Shown one piece after another: positions 7,957-16,662 of a stretch of DNA of 64,000 nucleotides. The notes beneath the pieces are model-generated. The model was not told where the DNA came from. It was given only the letters and a program-made list of their open reading frames with translations, and ran no database searches. Made by a program: the position numbers and the translations under genes. The stretch covers positions 1 through 64,000 of the forward strand of contig JABHIE010000023.1 in assembly GCA_018671175.1 (NCBI GenBank). The letters run 5' to 3'. The DNA is from Planctomycetota bacterium (lineage in GTDB: Bacteria > Planctomycetota > UBA1135). Each line of letters starts with the position of its first letter. The stretch's first letter is position 1.

Positions 7957-9219
7957 TTAAACCTCAGCGGGCTCAAGCGGGGTCAAACGGTAAATCTGGT
8001 CTCGCCGCCGCGCCTCGCCATCGTGCACCATGGAAAACTGCATGCCTTTAGGCGCGATTTCGACGGGAACCATTACCCCGTTTTGGTCAACGCGAATCTC
8101 GGCAACAACACCTTTAACGGCGCCCGTCGTGTGGCCAACGATTACATATTCATCGCCGACGCCTAACTCGACTGCGGCGGAATCAACCTGAATCACGCCT
8201 TGCTTGGAAAAGTAATTGCTAATCGTGCCGACAAAATCTTTGCGGTGTGTGGCCTTACTGCCGGGCTTATCGCTCCAGCCTTGTTTCTTGCCCAAGTAAT
8301 AACCCGAGGAAAAACCGCGATTGTAAACCTTGGTTAAATCGGCTTTCCAGGCCTCAATCTTATTTTGGCTGTACGAGCCGTCAATCACTGAATCGAGCGC
8401 CTCTCGATAACAGCGCACCACTTCGCCGACATATTCTGGTGCGCGACCGCGCCCCTCAACTTTGAAAACGGTCACGCCAGCTTCAACCATCTGATCAACA
8501 AAATCAATCGTCAAAATATCATTAGGAGACATAATCAAATCATTATCGACTACGAGCTCATCGCCCGTTTCGACATCTGTGATCCGATAAGCCTTGCGGC
8601 AATTTTGCTCGCAGGCACCGCGGTTTGCCGAGGCGTTTGAGGTGTAAAGTGACATGCCACAGCGACCCGAAACGGCAATGCAAAGCGCGCCATGGGCAAA
8701 AGCTTCAATTTCAACAAGCTCACCATCAGCACCACGGATGTCATCAGCATGAATCGCCTTTGCCACGCGGTCAATCATCTGCAAACTCAGCTCGCGCGCG
8801 AAAACAATGCGCGTGCAATAAGGTGCATAAAATTTGACGGTCTGGCTATTTGAAATCGAAAGTTGAGTCGAAAGGTGCACCTCAAGCCCGATTTCGCGGG
8901 CCATCATGACAGCGGCCATATCCGACAAAATCACGGCGTCGACTTTTTGGCGAGCTGCCTCAACCAGCATTTCGCGGCACAAATCTAAATCGTGCTCATA
9001 CAAAAGAGTGTTCAGAGCCAAGTAAGTCTTCACCCCGGCCTCGCGACATAGACCGCAAATCTCAGCCAAATCGCTTCCCTCAAAACTACGCCTAGCCCGC
9101 GCCCGCATATTCAATTGCGCCAACCCAAAATAAACAGCATCAGCGCCATTGGCAATCGCCGCCTGCAAAGACGGGAAACAACCAGCGGGTGCTAACAATT
9201 CGAGCTTTTGACTTTTCAT
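7957..9219 (-). CDS. trhP: U32 family protein, probable tRNA U34 hydroxylase (TrhP/YegQ-like)
   Basis: 420 residues. It begins with the family motif ELLAPAG, followed by ANGADAVYFGL. Its central Cys cluster (GRCGMS...NRGACEQNC) matches that of the U32 'peptidase' family. Characterised members (TrhP/YegQ and RlhA) are RNA hydroxylases, not proteases: they make 5-hydroxyuridine in tRNA or 5-hydroxycytidine in 23S rRNA and need prephenate and iron-sulfur supply. The ATG at 9219 is preferred over an upstream GTG at 9228. It is followed by a ferredoxin and a chorismate mutase in the same operon. The C-terminal part (about 320-420) resembles the U32 C-terminal beta domain. Confidence 0.85.
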   Translation of the reverse strand: MKSQKLELLAPAGCFPSLQAAIANGADAVYFGLAQLNMRARARRSFEGSDLAEICGLCREAGVKTYLALNTLLYEHDLDLCREMLVEAARQKVDAVILSDMAAVMMAREIGLEVHLSTQLSISNSQTVKFYAPYCTRIVFARELSLQMIDRVAKAIHADDIRGADGELVEIEAFAHGALCIAVSGRCGMSLYTSNASANRGACEQNCRKAYRITDVETGDELVVDNDLIMSPNDILTIDFVDQMVEAGVTVFKVEGRGRAPEYVGEVVRCYREALDSVIDGSYSQNKIEAWKADLTKVYNRGFSSGYYLGKKQGWSDKPGSKATHRKDFVGTISNYFSKQGVIQVDSAAVELGVGDEYVIVGHTTGAVKGVVAEIRVDQNGVMVPVEIAPKGMQFSMVHDGEARRRDQIYRLTPLEPAEV

Positions 9220-9278
9220 TTTTGTCACACGAAATCCGTGTAGAACCCCTATTGTATAAGAGTCTTTCGTATCTCACT

Positions 9279-10679
9279 ATGACCCTCACAAGCGACAACA
9301 CCCCTCCCGACAATCCTGCCGACCTAAGCCTTGTTTTAGATTTCGCCACCGCAATCGGCGAGCTAAGCAGCGTCAAATCGCTTTATTGGCTCATGGCCGA
9401 CGAGATTGCCGAGCTGCTTGAGCTTGACGATTGCGTCCTTTACCTGCGCAAGGGCGAAAATCTTTTCCAGCAATCCGCAAGTGGCATTAAAGAGAGCGAC
9501 CACCATGTTGATTCACCTATCATCATTCCGGTTGGCAAAGGTGTGGTTGGCACCTGCGCTCTAACCTCCCAAACGCAACGCATTGCAGATTGCTCACAGT
9601 TCCCGGGTTTTATTGCTGATAGCGTTACTGGGCTATCCGAATTAGCCGTCCCTGTTTTATTCGAGGGGGAAGTCATCGGTGTTTTTGATACCGAGTCTTC
9701 GCAAACGGGCTTCTTTCAAGATCGACATCAATACTTGCTAGAAAAGATGGCCTTGATTGCTGCACCTCGCATCGACGCTTGCATTCAGCGCGACAAACTT
9801 GAAAATGCGGTGGTCTACCTGCTTGATAAAGACAAAAATAAAAAGCAAGAGGCCAAAGGCAGTTCAACGAGCGATCTCATCCCTGGTTTCGAAATCGGCG
9901 ACCACATCTTGTCGCGGCTGATTGGCGCGCAGGGCCCCACGACTCTTTGGGAAGCCACGCAAACTTCTCTCCATCGCAGGGTTTTACTGCGCGTGCTCGC
10001 CAAAACCGACCGCAGCCAAGGCAAGCTCTTCCACGAGAAAGCCGCAATCGCATCGCAGCTCAACCGTTACAGCATTTCCAAAGTCCTTGATTTTGGCGAA
10101 GATGATGGCCGCCTCTGGATTGCCGAAGAATTTGTTCCCGACACACAACCACTCGCTGATTTCCTTGATGCCATCCATCGTTTGCCGGCGCTGCCCCAAG
10201 GTTATTTTGACACCACGACTTGGATGGGGTTTCATATTGCATCCGCGCTGACTTATGCGCACAGCCACGGCATTTTCCACGGCGCCGTTTCACCTGAAAA
10301 CATTTTGATGACGGCGGGCGCGGCACCGAGGTTAATGGGGTTTGGTCTTCAAGCTCAACCCGCAATCGGTGTCACCGCTGAGAGCCTCGTCCTCGCCGAT
10401 TTGCGGGCGTCGGGTGCGACGCTCTACGAAACAATTTGTTTTCAAAAACCAGACCTCGACAATTTTGTGCCGCCGAGCTTGATTCGTTCACAAACACCTA
10501 TTGCTGTTGAGGAAATTTGTTTGGCACTTTTAGGCAAGAGTGATTCTTTAAAAATTAACACGATGGCCGAAGCGGTTGCCGCTTTCCAGCAATTCAAACC
10601 CAGCCGCAAGACCAAATCTCCAAATGACAGCACCGGCACATTCATGCGCTGGCTCAAACATTTCGGAGACCCGCCTTAA
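9279..10679 (+). CDS. GAF-domain protein fused to a degenerate protein-kinase fold
   Basis: 466 residues, no signal peptide or membrane segment, so cytoplasmic. Residues about 20-175 form a GAF domain (small-molecule or redox sensing). Residues about 215-430 follow the layout of a Ser/Thr kinase domain, but the catalytic loop reads HGAVSPENI in place of H-x-D-x-K-x-x-N and the DFG position reads MGFG. The catalytic Asp, the Lys and the metal-binding Asp are therefore missing, making it a pseudokinase. The start at 9279 avoids most of the overlap with the divergent U32 gene. It probably acts as a regulatory scaffold or sensor; the partner is unknown. Confidence 0.75.
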   Translation: MTLTSDNTPPDNPADLSLVLDFATAIGELSSVKSLYWLMADEIAELLELDDCVLYLRKGENLFQQSASGIKESDHHVDSPIIIPVGKGVVGTCALTSQTQRIADCSQFPGFIADSVTGLSELAVPVLFEGEVIGVFDTESSQTGFFQDRHQYLLEKMALIAAPRIDACIQRDKLENAVVYLLDKDKNKKQEAKGSSTSDLIPGFEIGDHILSRLIGAQGPTTLWEATQTSLHRRVLLRVLAKTDRSQGKLFHEKAAIASQLNRYSISKVLDFGEDDGRLWIAEEFVPDTQPLADFLDAIHRLPALPQGYFDTTTWMGFHIASALTYAHSHGIFHGAVSPENILMTAGAAPRLMGFGLQAQPAIGVTAESLVLADLRASGATLYETICFQKPDLDNFVPPSLIRSQTPIAVEEICLALLGKSDSLKINTMAEAVAAFQQFKPSRKTKSPNDSTGTFMRWLKHFGDPP

Positions 10680-10683
10680 ACGA

Positions 10684-11772
10684 TCAGTCGTTGCGATAAA
10701 CCGCATGGCAATCTAAGCAAGATTGGCGGACGCCACGCAACTGCGCGTCAAGCATCTCTTTCGCAACATCTGCGGCATCAAGCCCCTTTTCTAATTGCCG
10801 AGCCGCGACTAAACCTTGGTTTAGCCACTCTTGATAGTCTGTTTGCTCACCGTATTCGGCTTCGTCTTTGGCAGCTTCGGCACAGTTTTCAAGACCCTCT
10901 CGCATAATGCGCGCCTCTTGCCGCGGAGACAAGTCGGGTTGATTCACAGGTGCCACCCAACCCGCTTTGCGGATGTCTTTCAAACGGTCATAGACACGAT
11001 CCAACTCGGCCATCGCTGTGGCTAAATCGCCGACTTCCGCTTGGGCCGTCAATTTTGCTTTGGGCAACTGCCAAATCGCATCAAAATCAAGGTCACGCAA
11101 ATCACGCCACAAGCCCGCATAATCTTGACTCGTGCCAACGCGAAGCATGAAATCCTCAGCATCTTTTAATTGATAACGCGTGCTGCCTACGACACGCGGA
11201 GCCTCAGCGCGCCAGCCCAAAACATCTGCCAACAACAAAGTCGCCACGGCAGCAGCAGCAGGGCCACGATGCTTCCCGTGATGGCAATGGAAATACCACG
11301 GCCCCTTTGACGCGCGGAAGACATCAACCAAAGCCCGCGCCTGCTCATCATCAATCCCGTCATAACCGATCGGAATATGGATGTATCGCAAGCCCACCGC
11401 CTGAGCCCGCTCGTGATTCGGACGCGCGCCATCAACGCTTACGATTGTGCGGACGCCAAGCTGCTCAAGAGACTGCCAATGCGTTTGCGTCTTGGGTTGA
11501 GCCCCCGAAAAGACAGCAGGAATGACTTGAGTAAAGTGAGCAGGGGGAGAAAGCGAGGACAGCGCTGAATCAACAGGGTTTGATGAAAGTGCCGCCTGGT
11601 AATGTTGCCGAAAATCGCTCGAGTCACTCGATAGCTTAGAGCTCGGCGGCACGCAAACACTTGGGCCGCGATACGAACCAGTCTCTTGAGTCGCTGGCTG
11701 AGAATCAACTTTTGGAGTTAGCGGTTGGCAAGCAGCTAGCAATACCAAAAAGGCCGTGGCGGATGTCTTCAT
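10684..11772 (-). CDS. Lipoprotein with a dual-specificity-phosphatase-like domain fused to a cytochrome c'-like domain
   Basis: 362 residues. The lipobox LLAAC (Cys15) indicates a lipoprotein. Residues about 80-190 carry the phosphatase P-loop HCHHGKHRG (Cys163...Arg169), preceded by a 'tivSVDGArPn' strand as in DSP-type tyrosine phosphatases. Residues about 215-362 are helical and end in a single haem site CLDCH (352-356) followed by AVYRND, the arrangement of class II cytochromes c', in which haem binds near the C-terminus. Both active motifs look intact. The combination is unusual and places a phosphatase fold on the outer face of a membrane next to a haem sensor or electron carrier (inference). 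Confidence 0.75.
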   Translation of the reverse strand: MKTSATAFLVLLAACQPLTPKVDSQPATQETGSYRGPSVCVPPSSKLSSDSSDFRQHYQAALSSNPVDSALSSLSPPAHFTQVIPAVFSGAQPKTQTHWQSLEQLGVRTIVSVDGARPNHERAQAVGLRYIHIPIGYDGIDDEQARALVDVFRASKGPWYFHCHHGKHRGPAAAAVATLLLADVLGWRAEAPRVVGSTRYQLKDAEDFMLRVGTSQDYAGLWRDLRDLDFDAIWQLPKAKLTAQAEVGDLATAMAELDRVYDRLKDIRKAGWVAPVNQPDLSPRQEARIMREGLENCAEAAKDEAEYGEQTDYQEWLNQGLVAARQLEKGLDAADVAKEMLDAQLRGVRQSCLDCHAVYRND

Positions 11773-11829
11773 GCCTCTGCAATGGCAATCACCATGCCAA
11801 GTAAATCGCGATGCACAGTGCGCAAACTG

Positions 11830-12234
11830 TTACGGTTTAGGAACAGTGCGAAAGCCCGCTGGGATTAATTCACCTAAATTCATTTCGCGCGAATCACCAC
11901 GGCAACCCATCAAAACGGGCACTGTTTCTGGGTTTGGCGCAAACTCAAGCAAAACTTGCCGGCACGCGCCACATGGAGAAAGCGGCTCATCGACATCAGC
12001 CCAAACTGCAACCGCCACGAGCTCGCGCAAACCTGAGCACACACCAAATGCGACCGCATGGCGCTCGGCACAAACGGAAACGGGGTAACTCGCGTTTTCG
12101 ACATTGGTACCTGATGTCACAGTGCCATCAGACCAGCGCACCGCTGCACCCACCTTAAATTGAGAATAGGGCGAATAACTCAAGGAAGCCGCTTCACGCG
12201 CGCATCGCATCAGGTCGTCGTTGAGTTTAGGCAT
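11830..12234 (-). CDS. cdd: Cytidine deaminase
   Basis: 134 residues, the usual length of the tetrameric Cdd family. Zinc-site motifs are CAERHAVAFG (Cys and catalytic Glu) and PCGACRQ (two Cys ligands). The YSPYSQFKVGAAV segment binds substrate. It deaminates cytidine and deoxycytidine in pyrimidine salvage. The start at 12234 (MPKLNDDLM) matches the family; the longer open frame upstream overlaps the next gene and is not used. It lies 4 nt downstream of the sulfotransferase-like gene in the same direction. Confidence 0.92.
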   Translation of the reverse strand: MPKLNDDLMRCAREAASLSYSPYSQFKVGAAVRWSDGTVTSGTNVENASYPVSVCAERHAVAFGVCSGLRELVAVAVWADVDEPLSPCGACRQVLLEFAPNPETVPVLMGCRGDSREMNLGELIPAGFRTVPKP

Positions 12235-12238
12235 CTTT

Positions 12239-12940
12239 TCAGGATAGCAGGCGTTGGGCAAACAACTCATCATAAAGCGGTGTCGCCCAATCGAGCAACG
12301 CCTGCTGAGACTTTGGGAATGGCACTGTCTTAGGCTCAAATGGGGCAAAGCCCGTCGAGGCTTCAACCGTCTTGTACCAAAAGGGTGCCCAAACTCCGTA
12401 GCACTCATGCCGACCCGGAGCCCAGCTCAACATGACCGGCTCGAAGTCAATGCCAAGGCGATTACACAAAGCGCGAAGCATGGCCTCGGGTCGTTGAAGC
12501 AAATCTTGCGATGACAAAACAATGGGTTGGCTCATGCCGCGAGCCAAGGAAAGCTGTTGAGCGAAACCCAAATCGTCTACAGCAACGCGCCCTAAATCGC
12601 GCACCATCGAGGGAATCATCTCGCGAGGGTGGCGAATCAAAAAGACATGCTCACGGGCGTTTAAAAACTCATGGCTCACGCCATCAAGCATATGGTGCGC
12701 CATGTGCTTTTCGAAAACCAAGGTTTTGCCCCGGTCTGCCGCCTCAAGAGCAAGGCCATCTAAATCTGGGTCACCCGTAGCCAAGACCTCTTCACGAAGC
12801 GGATGCTCTTTGAAGGTGCGTGATAAATATTTAGCATAGAAAGGCTCATCAACACCAAGGGTGTCAGAGCGATTCGCGAAGGAACGCAACAGCGCCGTTG
12901 AAACCGTGCGTGGAGTCGACCAAAGTGCGATGCGTTTCAA
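12239..12940 (-). CDS. P-loop sulfotransferase-like protein (family fused to aminotransferase in plants)
   Basis: 233 residues. The N-terminus IALWSTPRTVSTALLRSF corresponds to the PAPS 5'-phosphosulfate-binding loop of sulfotransferases, and FLIRHPREMIPS to the 3'-phosphate-binding strand. A later GVWAPFWYKTVEASTGF block is characteristic of the small subfamily that, in plants, forms the N-terminal half of 'branched-chain aminotransferase-like' proteins. The start is TTG at 12940, with aggag 8-12 nt upstream and an in-frame TAG before it. The aminotransferase half has a stand-alone homologue at 571-1476. The substrate is unknown. Confidence 0.8.
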   Translation of the reverse strand: MKRIALWSTPRTVSTALLRSFANRSDTLGVDEPFYAKYLSRTFKEHPLREEVLATGDPDLDGLALEAADRGKTLVFEKHMAHHMLDGVSHEFLNAREHVFLIRHPREMIPSMVRDLGRVAVDDLGFAQQLSLARGMSQPIVLSSQDLLQRPEAMLRALCNRLGIDFEPVMLSWAPGRHECYGVWAPFWYKTVEASTGFAPFEPKTVPFPKSQQALLDWATPLYDELFAQRLLS

Positions 12941-12969
12941 GGATGGCTCCTAGTCAGCAGAAGGCAAAT

Positions 12970-15918
12970 CTATTTCGATGACGCCTTCTTTGCGACTTTT
13001 TTCTTTGCGACCTTTTTCTTTGTCACTTTTTTCTTTGCGACCTTTTTCTTTGCGACCTTCTTTTTGGCTTTCTTTTTACCGCCACCTTCGCGAGGCTTAA
13101 ACTCAAAACCATGCCGACCATTTTCTTTGCGATTCAATCGCGCGGTAAAGGCACGACCTTTTTTAGAGATAAAGTCTTCGATCCAAGTTGTGTGCGCCGT
13201 TTCACCAAAGTAAGGCGTCATGTCAACACGAGTCATTTCGCGCTTACAAACTGTGCGTGGCATTTTTAGCCCACAGCCTTTATCGGTTTCACCAAAGCGG
13301 CACTCAAAGTGAGTGGGCGTTTCAAGGATTTGACCCTTTTCTTTAGCCTTGGCGTCAGCTGCACATTTTGGGCAAGACACAAAAGGCTCGGCGTTAACGG
13401 GGTAGCTGACCAACTCAGGTGCCACCTGGCCAGTATCATCACCACCTTTGTAGCCCTTGATGAAATCAAAATCGAGTTTGAGCTCTTCTTCTGTGCTGAA
13501 ACGGATTTGCCCAGCATAGGTTGAGCCAGACATGGCCACAAAACCATCGAGCGGCCCTGTTTCTTTCTCTTTGAGCAGTTTTTCAACCACGGGGCGATTC
13601 ATGTAGCGGCCGCGGAATTCTTTCCAGACCGTGAATAGACATGCGTCTGGCTCGACGGCTTTGACGCCGCATTCTTTTACGGAACCATCTGGCGCGTGCT
13701 CGTCAACGCAAGCCTCTAGCTCAACTTGACGCGGATCAAGTGGGGCATCAGATTCATAGGCAACATGCAAAATACCGTTGACGCGTTTCGGGTCGCAGAC
13801 GACCTCGACCATGCCATCAAGCTTGCGCATCTCAATTGCGATAATCTCAAGTGACTCAGCAATAGGCTTTTTAGATTCTTTGCCAAAGCTCTTAACCGTC
13901 ACATCAAACTTACTGCCCTTTGACTCTCGCGCGCAACGATAGCCCTTAACGCCTTCGAGAATCGGGTGACCATCGGCTGGGCAAGTACCCACCGGAGGCT
14001 CATCTTTATACAAATCGCCGTAATCAAAATTAGTGAGTTTTTCGACCAAGCCACGGACGGAGTTTTTAATCTCATCCATGTAACTTTCACGATCACGCTT
14101 GCCCTCTTGCACTTGCAAAAGATGGAATTCCATCTCGGCGGTCAAATCAGCTTTCGCCAAATCGTCGGCTTGCAAACGCTCTAAAAAGTCAATCAAAGTG
14201 ATGGCCTTAGCTGTAGCGCGCAAACTCTTACCGGCCCGTGCGGCGTAGCCTTTGGAAATCAAGCCCTCGATGCAATCCGCACGAGTCGCCGGCGTGCCTA
14301 GCCCCTTCTCTTTTAGGGTTTGCACCAAATCATCGTCGTCTAAGTCATCGTGTCCATCGAGATTGATGTCGCTGGCCTGTTCCATGGCCTTGAGCAAACC
14401 GGCCTCTGTGTATCGCTTCGGCGGACGCGTGGCGTCGTCTTCGACCTTGAGCTTTATGTTTTTACCCTCAGTCATTTCGCCCTGCGGCACGCCGAGATCA
14501 TCAAGCATCTCAGCCTTGCGTGGACGGCGGTCGGCAAGCTGCCAACCCGGAATCACCAATCGACTGGCTTCAGTAAAGAAAAGGTAAGCGCCACCATCAG
14601 CCTTGTCGGATGCAACGCGAGTCTCACGGACAACCTTTTCCCAGGTACTCTCACCCATGAATGCCGCCAAGAAACGCCGCACAACTAGCTCATAAACTTT
14701 GGCATCGTCGCCACCCAAAGGTGATGCCGGGACCGTGCCCGTTGGGATAATCGCAAAGTGATCACCCACGCGCTTGTTGTCTAAGTTGCGGGATACATTT
14801 TCGAGAGTGCCGCTCTGCAGTGCCTTGGCCGAATCGACCAAACCTTCATCACGCCCCTCTTCCGCAAAAGCGGCCGTCGCCGCGCCACTCGCAAACTCAG
14901 CAATGCGCTCGAGAACTTGTGGCATGTAATCTTCGGGCAAGGCGTCGTAATCAGTACGCGGATAAGTCAGGGCTTTGTGCGATTCATAAAGCCGCTGTGC
15001 CGCCTGCAAAGTGCGTCGCGCCGAAAGACCGTATCGACTGTTGGCCTCTTTCTGCAAGGAGGTCAGCGAATGCAACTTAGGCACTTTACGCGTCGAGCGC
15101 CGTGCCGATTCAGAAACCGTCGTCGCCGCTTTTTCGCAAATGGCACCGATAGCATTAGCTAACTTTTCGTCCCAAATCTTTTCGCCGTCTTTGCCTGATT
15201 TGGTGACACGATATTGCGCATCATATTTGTCGCCGTTGACCGTGAACTTGCCTTTGATTTTCCAGAAGTATTTTGGGATGTGCGCCAAGACCTTGAGCTC
15301 GCGGTGCACCAAGAAAGCCAAAGTGGGTGTCTGCACGCGACCTGCCGACCAAACGCCACGCTCGCGACGGCCCTTGAGCCGCTTGGTGATGCCACGAGTC
15401 GCGTTCATGCCGATGATCCAATCAGCCTCGGCGCGACAATACGCCGCAGCACCCAGGCCGTCGTATTTGGAAGCCGACTCCATTGAGCCAAATGCATCGC
15501 GAATCGCATCGGCCGTCATGGATTGCAACCAAAGGCGTAAAACGGGCTTGTCAACGCCGCAGTATTCCTCAATTTCGCGAAAAATCAACTCGCCTTCGCG
15601 AGCCGCATCACAGGCGTTGACGATGGTTTCGACATCATCACGCTGCGCAATCTTCTTTAACAAGCGTAATTGCTTGCTTTGCCCCGCGCGAGGGCGGCGC
15701 CGAAACTCGTCAGGCAAAATCGGCAAGCCGGCCAAAGACCAGTTTTTGAGCTCTGGGTCGTAAGACTCGGGCTCTTCGAGCTCAACAAGGTGACCAACTG
15801 CCCACGAGATAATGTGCTCAGGGCCTTGCCAGTAGCCCTCTAGGGGCTTGAATTTGCCAGGGAGTGCACGAGCGAGGTCGCCCGCGACGGATGGTTTCTC
15901 AGCGATAATGAATTGCAT
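12970..15918 (-). CDS. topB: DNA topoisomerase III (type IA) with Lys-rich tail
   Basis: 982 residues starting at 15918 (MQFIIAEKPSVA), the canonical TopB N-terminus; upstream open frame is ignored. The Toprim domain carries NACDAAREGELIF. The active-site tyrosine lies in TYPRTDYDALPEDY near residue 325. Cys-rich zinc segments follow (CPADGHPI, CPKCAA...CRFGETDKGCG). The last 35 residues are repeats of K-K-K-V-A, a DNA- or RNA-binding tail also seen in topoisomerases of GC-rich and planctomycetal bacteria. It decatenates DNA by single-strand passage. Confidence 0.93.
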   Translation of the reverse strand: MQFIIAEKPSVAGDLARALPGKFKPLEGYWQGPEHIISWAVGHLVELEEPESYDPELKNWSLAGLPILPDEFRRRPRAGQSKQLRLLKKIAQRDDVETIVNACDAAREGELIFREIEEYCGVDKPVLRLWLQSMTADAIRDAFGSMESASKYDGLGAAAYCRAEADWIIGMNATRGITKRLKGRRERGVWSAGRVQTPTLAFLVHRELKVLAHIPKYFWKIKGKFTVNGDKYDAQYRVTKSGKDGEKIWDEKLANAIGAICEKAATTVSESARRSTRKVPKLHSLTSLQKEANSRYGLSARRTLQAAQRLYESHKALTYPRTDYDALPEDYMPQVLERIAEFASGAATAAFAEEGRDEGLVDSAKALQSGTLENVSRNLDNKRVGDHFAIIPTGTVPASPLGGDDAKVYELVVRRFLAAFMGESTWEKVVRETRVASDKADGGAYLFFTEASRLVIPGWQLADRRPRKAEMLDDLGVPQGEMTEGKNIKLKVEDDATRPPKRYTEAGLLKAMEQASDINLDGHDDLDDDDLVQTLKEKGLGTPATRADCIEGLISKGYAARAGKSLRATAKAITLIDFLERLQADDLAKADLTAEMEFHLLQVQEGKRDRESYMDEIKNSVRGLVEKLTNFDYGDLYKDEPPVGTCPADGHPILEGVKGYRCARESKGSKFDVTVKSFGKESKKPIAESLEIIAIEMRKLDGMVEVVCDPKRVNGILHVAYESDAPLDPRQVELEACVDEHAPDGSVKECGVKAVEPDACLFTVWKEFRGRYMNRPVVEKLLKEKETGPLDGFVAMSGSTYAGQIRFSTEEELKLDFDFIKGYKGGDDTGQVAPELVSYPVNAEPFVSCPKCAADAKAKEKGQILETPTHFECRFGETDKGCGLKMPRTVCKREMTRVDMTPYFGETAHTTWIEDFISKKGRAFTARLNRKENGRHGFEFKPREGGGKKKAKKKVAKKKVAKKKVTKKKVAKKKVAKKASSK
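12979..13078 (-). repeat. Tandem codon repeat encoding the K-K-K-V-A tail of topoisomerase III
   Basis: About six near-identical 15-18 bp units (ttctttgcgacctttt-like on the plus strand) in the 3' end of topB. The repeat encodes protein and is not a CRISPR or satellite. Confidence 0.8.
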
Positions 15919-16102
15919 GGCGGTTAAGGCCCTTCCCGGATTTTCGGGGGTGACGACGAGCAGGATTGCCCGCGGTTGTGCGCGAACTCTATAAGGATGG
16001 GAGGGCTTTCGCAAGCCGCCAAATCCGATTTCCCAAAAAATGCAGGGTTTACCCTCAAGTTCAGCACCCCCTTTGACCGAAGAAAGACCGGAGAAAAAAA
16101 CC

Positions 16103-16579
16103 ATGAAACTAAGTAAATCAACCATCTTCGAAACCATCGCCGGCTCAATCGCGATCGCAATCGTCATCCTGCTCACCGCTTTGCCTGCAGTCACCGAGAC
16201 GCCCACCCGAAATGTCGGCGTATCTGACGGCCTCGCAGTCATCCGCTCGAGCATGTTCCGCTTCGGAATGGATCACGGCGCAACTTTCGAATTCACCGAG
16301 GACGCCAACCTTGTTGAGCAACTCACCGCGCGCAGTCGCCAAGACGGCACGACCGATGTGCAAGACGGCAACGCGGACGACCTATTCTTTGGCCCCTACC
16401 TTGAGGCCATCCCCGCAAACGCGGAAAACGGCTTGAGCACCGTGCGAGTGATGCCTGCTGACATCTTCGAGCCTGTGCTAAACGGATCTGCTGGCTGGGT
16501 TTTCGTGCCTGCAACGGGCCGCATCTACCCTGACCTGCCTGGCGATGACGCACGCGGCGTCTCTTACGCGACCTACTAA
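16103..16579 (+). CDS. Pseudopilin-like membrane-anchored protein
   Basis: 158 residues. A single N-terminal hydrophobic helix (about 8-31) is preceded by a short basic region and contains a Phe-Glu pair (STIFETIAGS), reminiscent of type II/IV pseudopilins but without the Gly cleavage site of a classical prepilin. The C-terminal part reads GWVFVPATGRIYPDLPGDD, like the end of GspG/GspH-type planctomycetal proteins. The start at 16103 has ggag 10-13 nt upstream. Transcription ends at the strong hairpin at 16616-16645. The function beyond a pilin-like fold is unknown. Confidence 0.65.
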   Translation: MKLSKSTIFETIAGSIAIAIVILLTALPAVTETPTRNVGVSDGLAVIRSSMFRFGMDHGATFEFTEDANLVEQLTARSRQDGTTDVQDGNADDLFFGPYLEAIPANAENGLSTVRVMPADIFEPVLNGSAGWVFVPATGRIYPDLPGDDARGVSYATY

Positions 16580-16615
16580 AAAACAGTTCGCGTTTCATGG
16601 GCCTCCACCCAAAGG

Positions 16616-16645
16616 AAAAGCCTGAGCTCTCGAGCTCAGGCTTTT
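16616..16645. terminator. Bidirectional rho-independent terminator
   Basis: aaaagcctgagct-ctcg-agctcaggctttt is a 13-bp perfect stem with a 4-nt loop and A/T runs on both sides. It sits between convergent genes ending at 16579 and 16663. Confidence 0.88.
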
Positions 16646-16662
16646 ACCTATTTATGAGTGGT

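Noticed and set aside
10676-10695. Short inverted repeat aacga-tcag-tcgtt as terminator between convergent genes
   Set aside because: Five-bp stem without T-run; too weak to call.
12979-13078. Regular short repeats, first considered as a CRISPR-like or satellite array
   Set aside because: Units are coding (K-K-K-V-A tail of topoisomerase III), contiguous and without unique spacers.
15011-15763. 250-codon plus-strand frame
   Set aside because: Antisense of topB with no domain or start signal; topB motifs are unambiguous.
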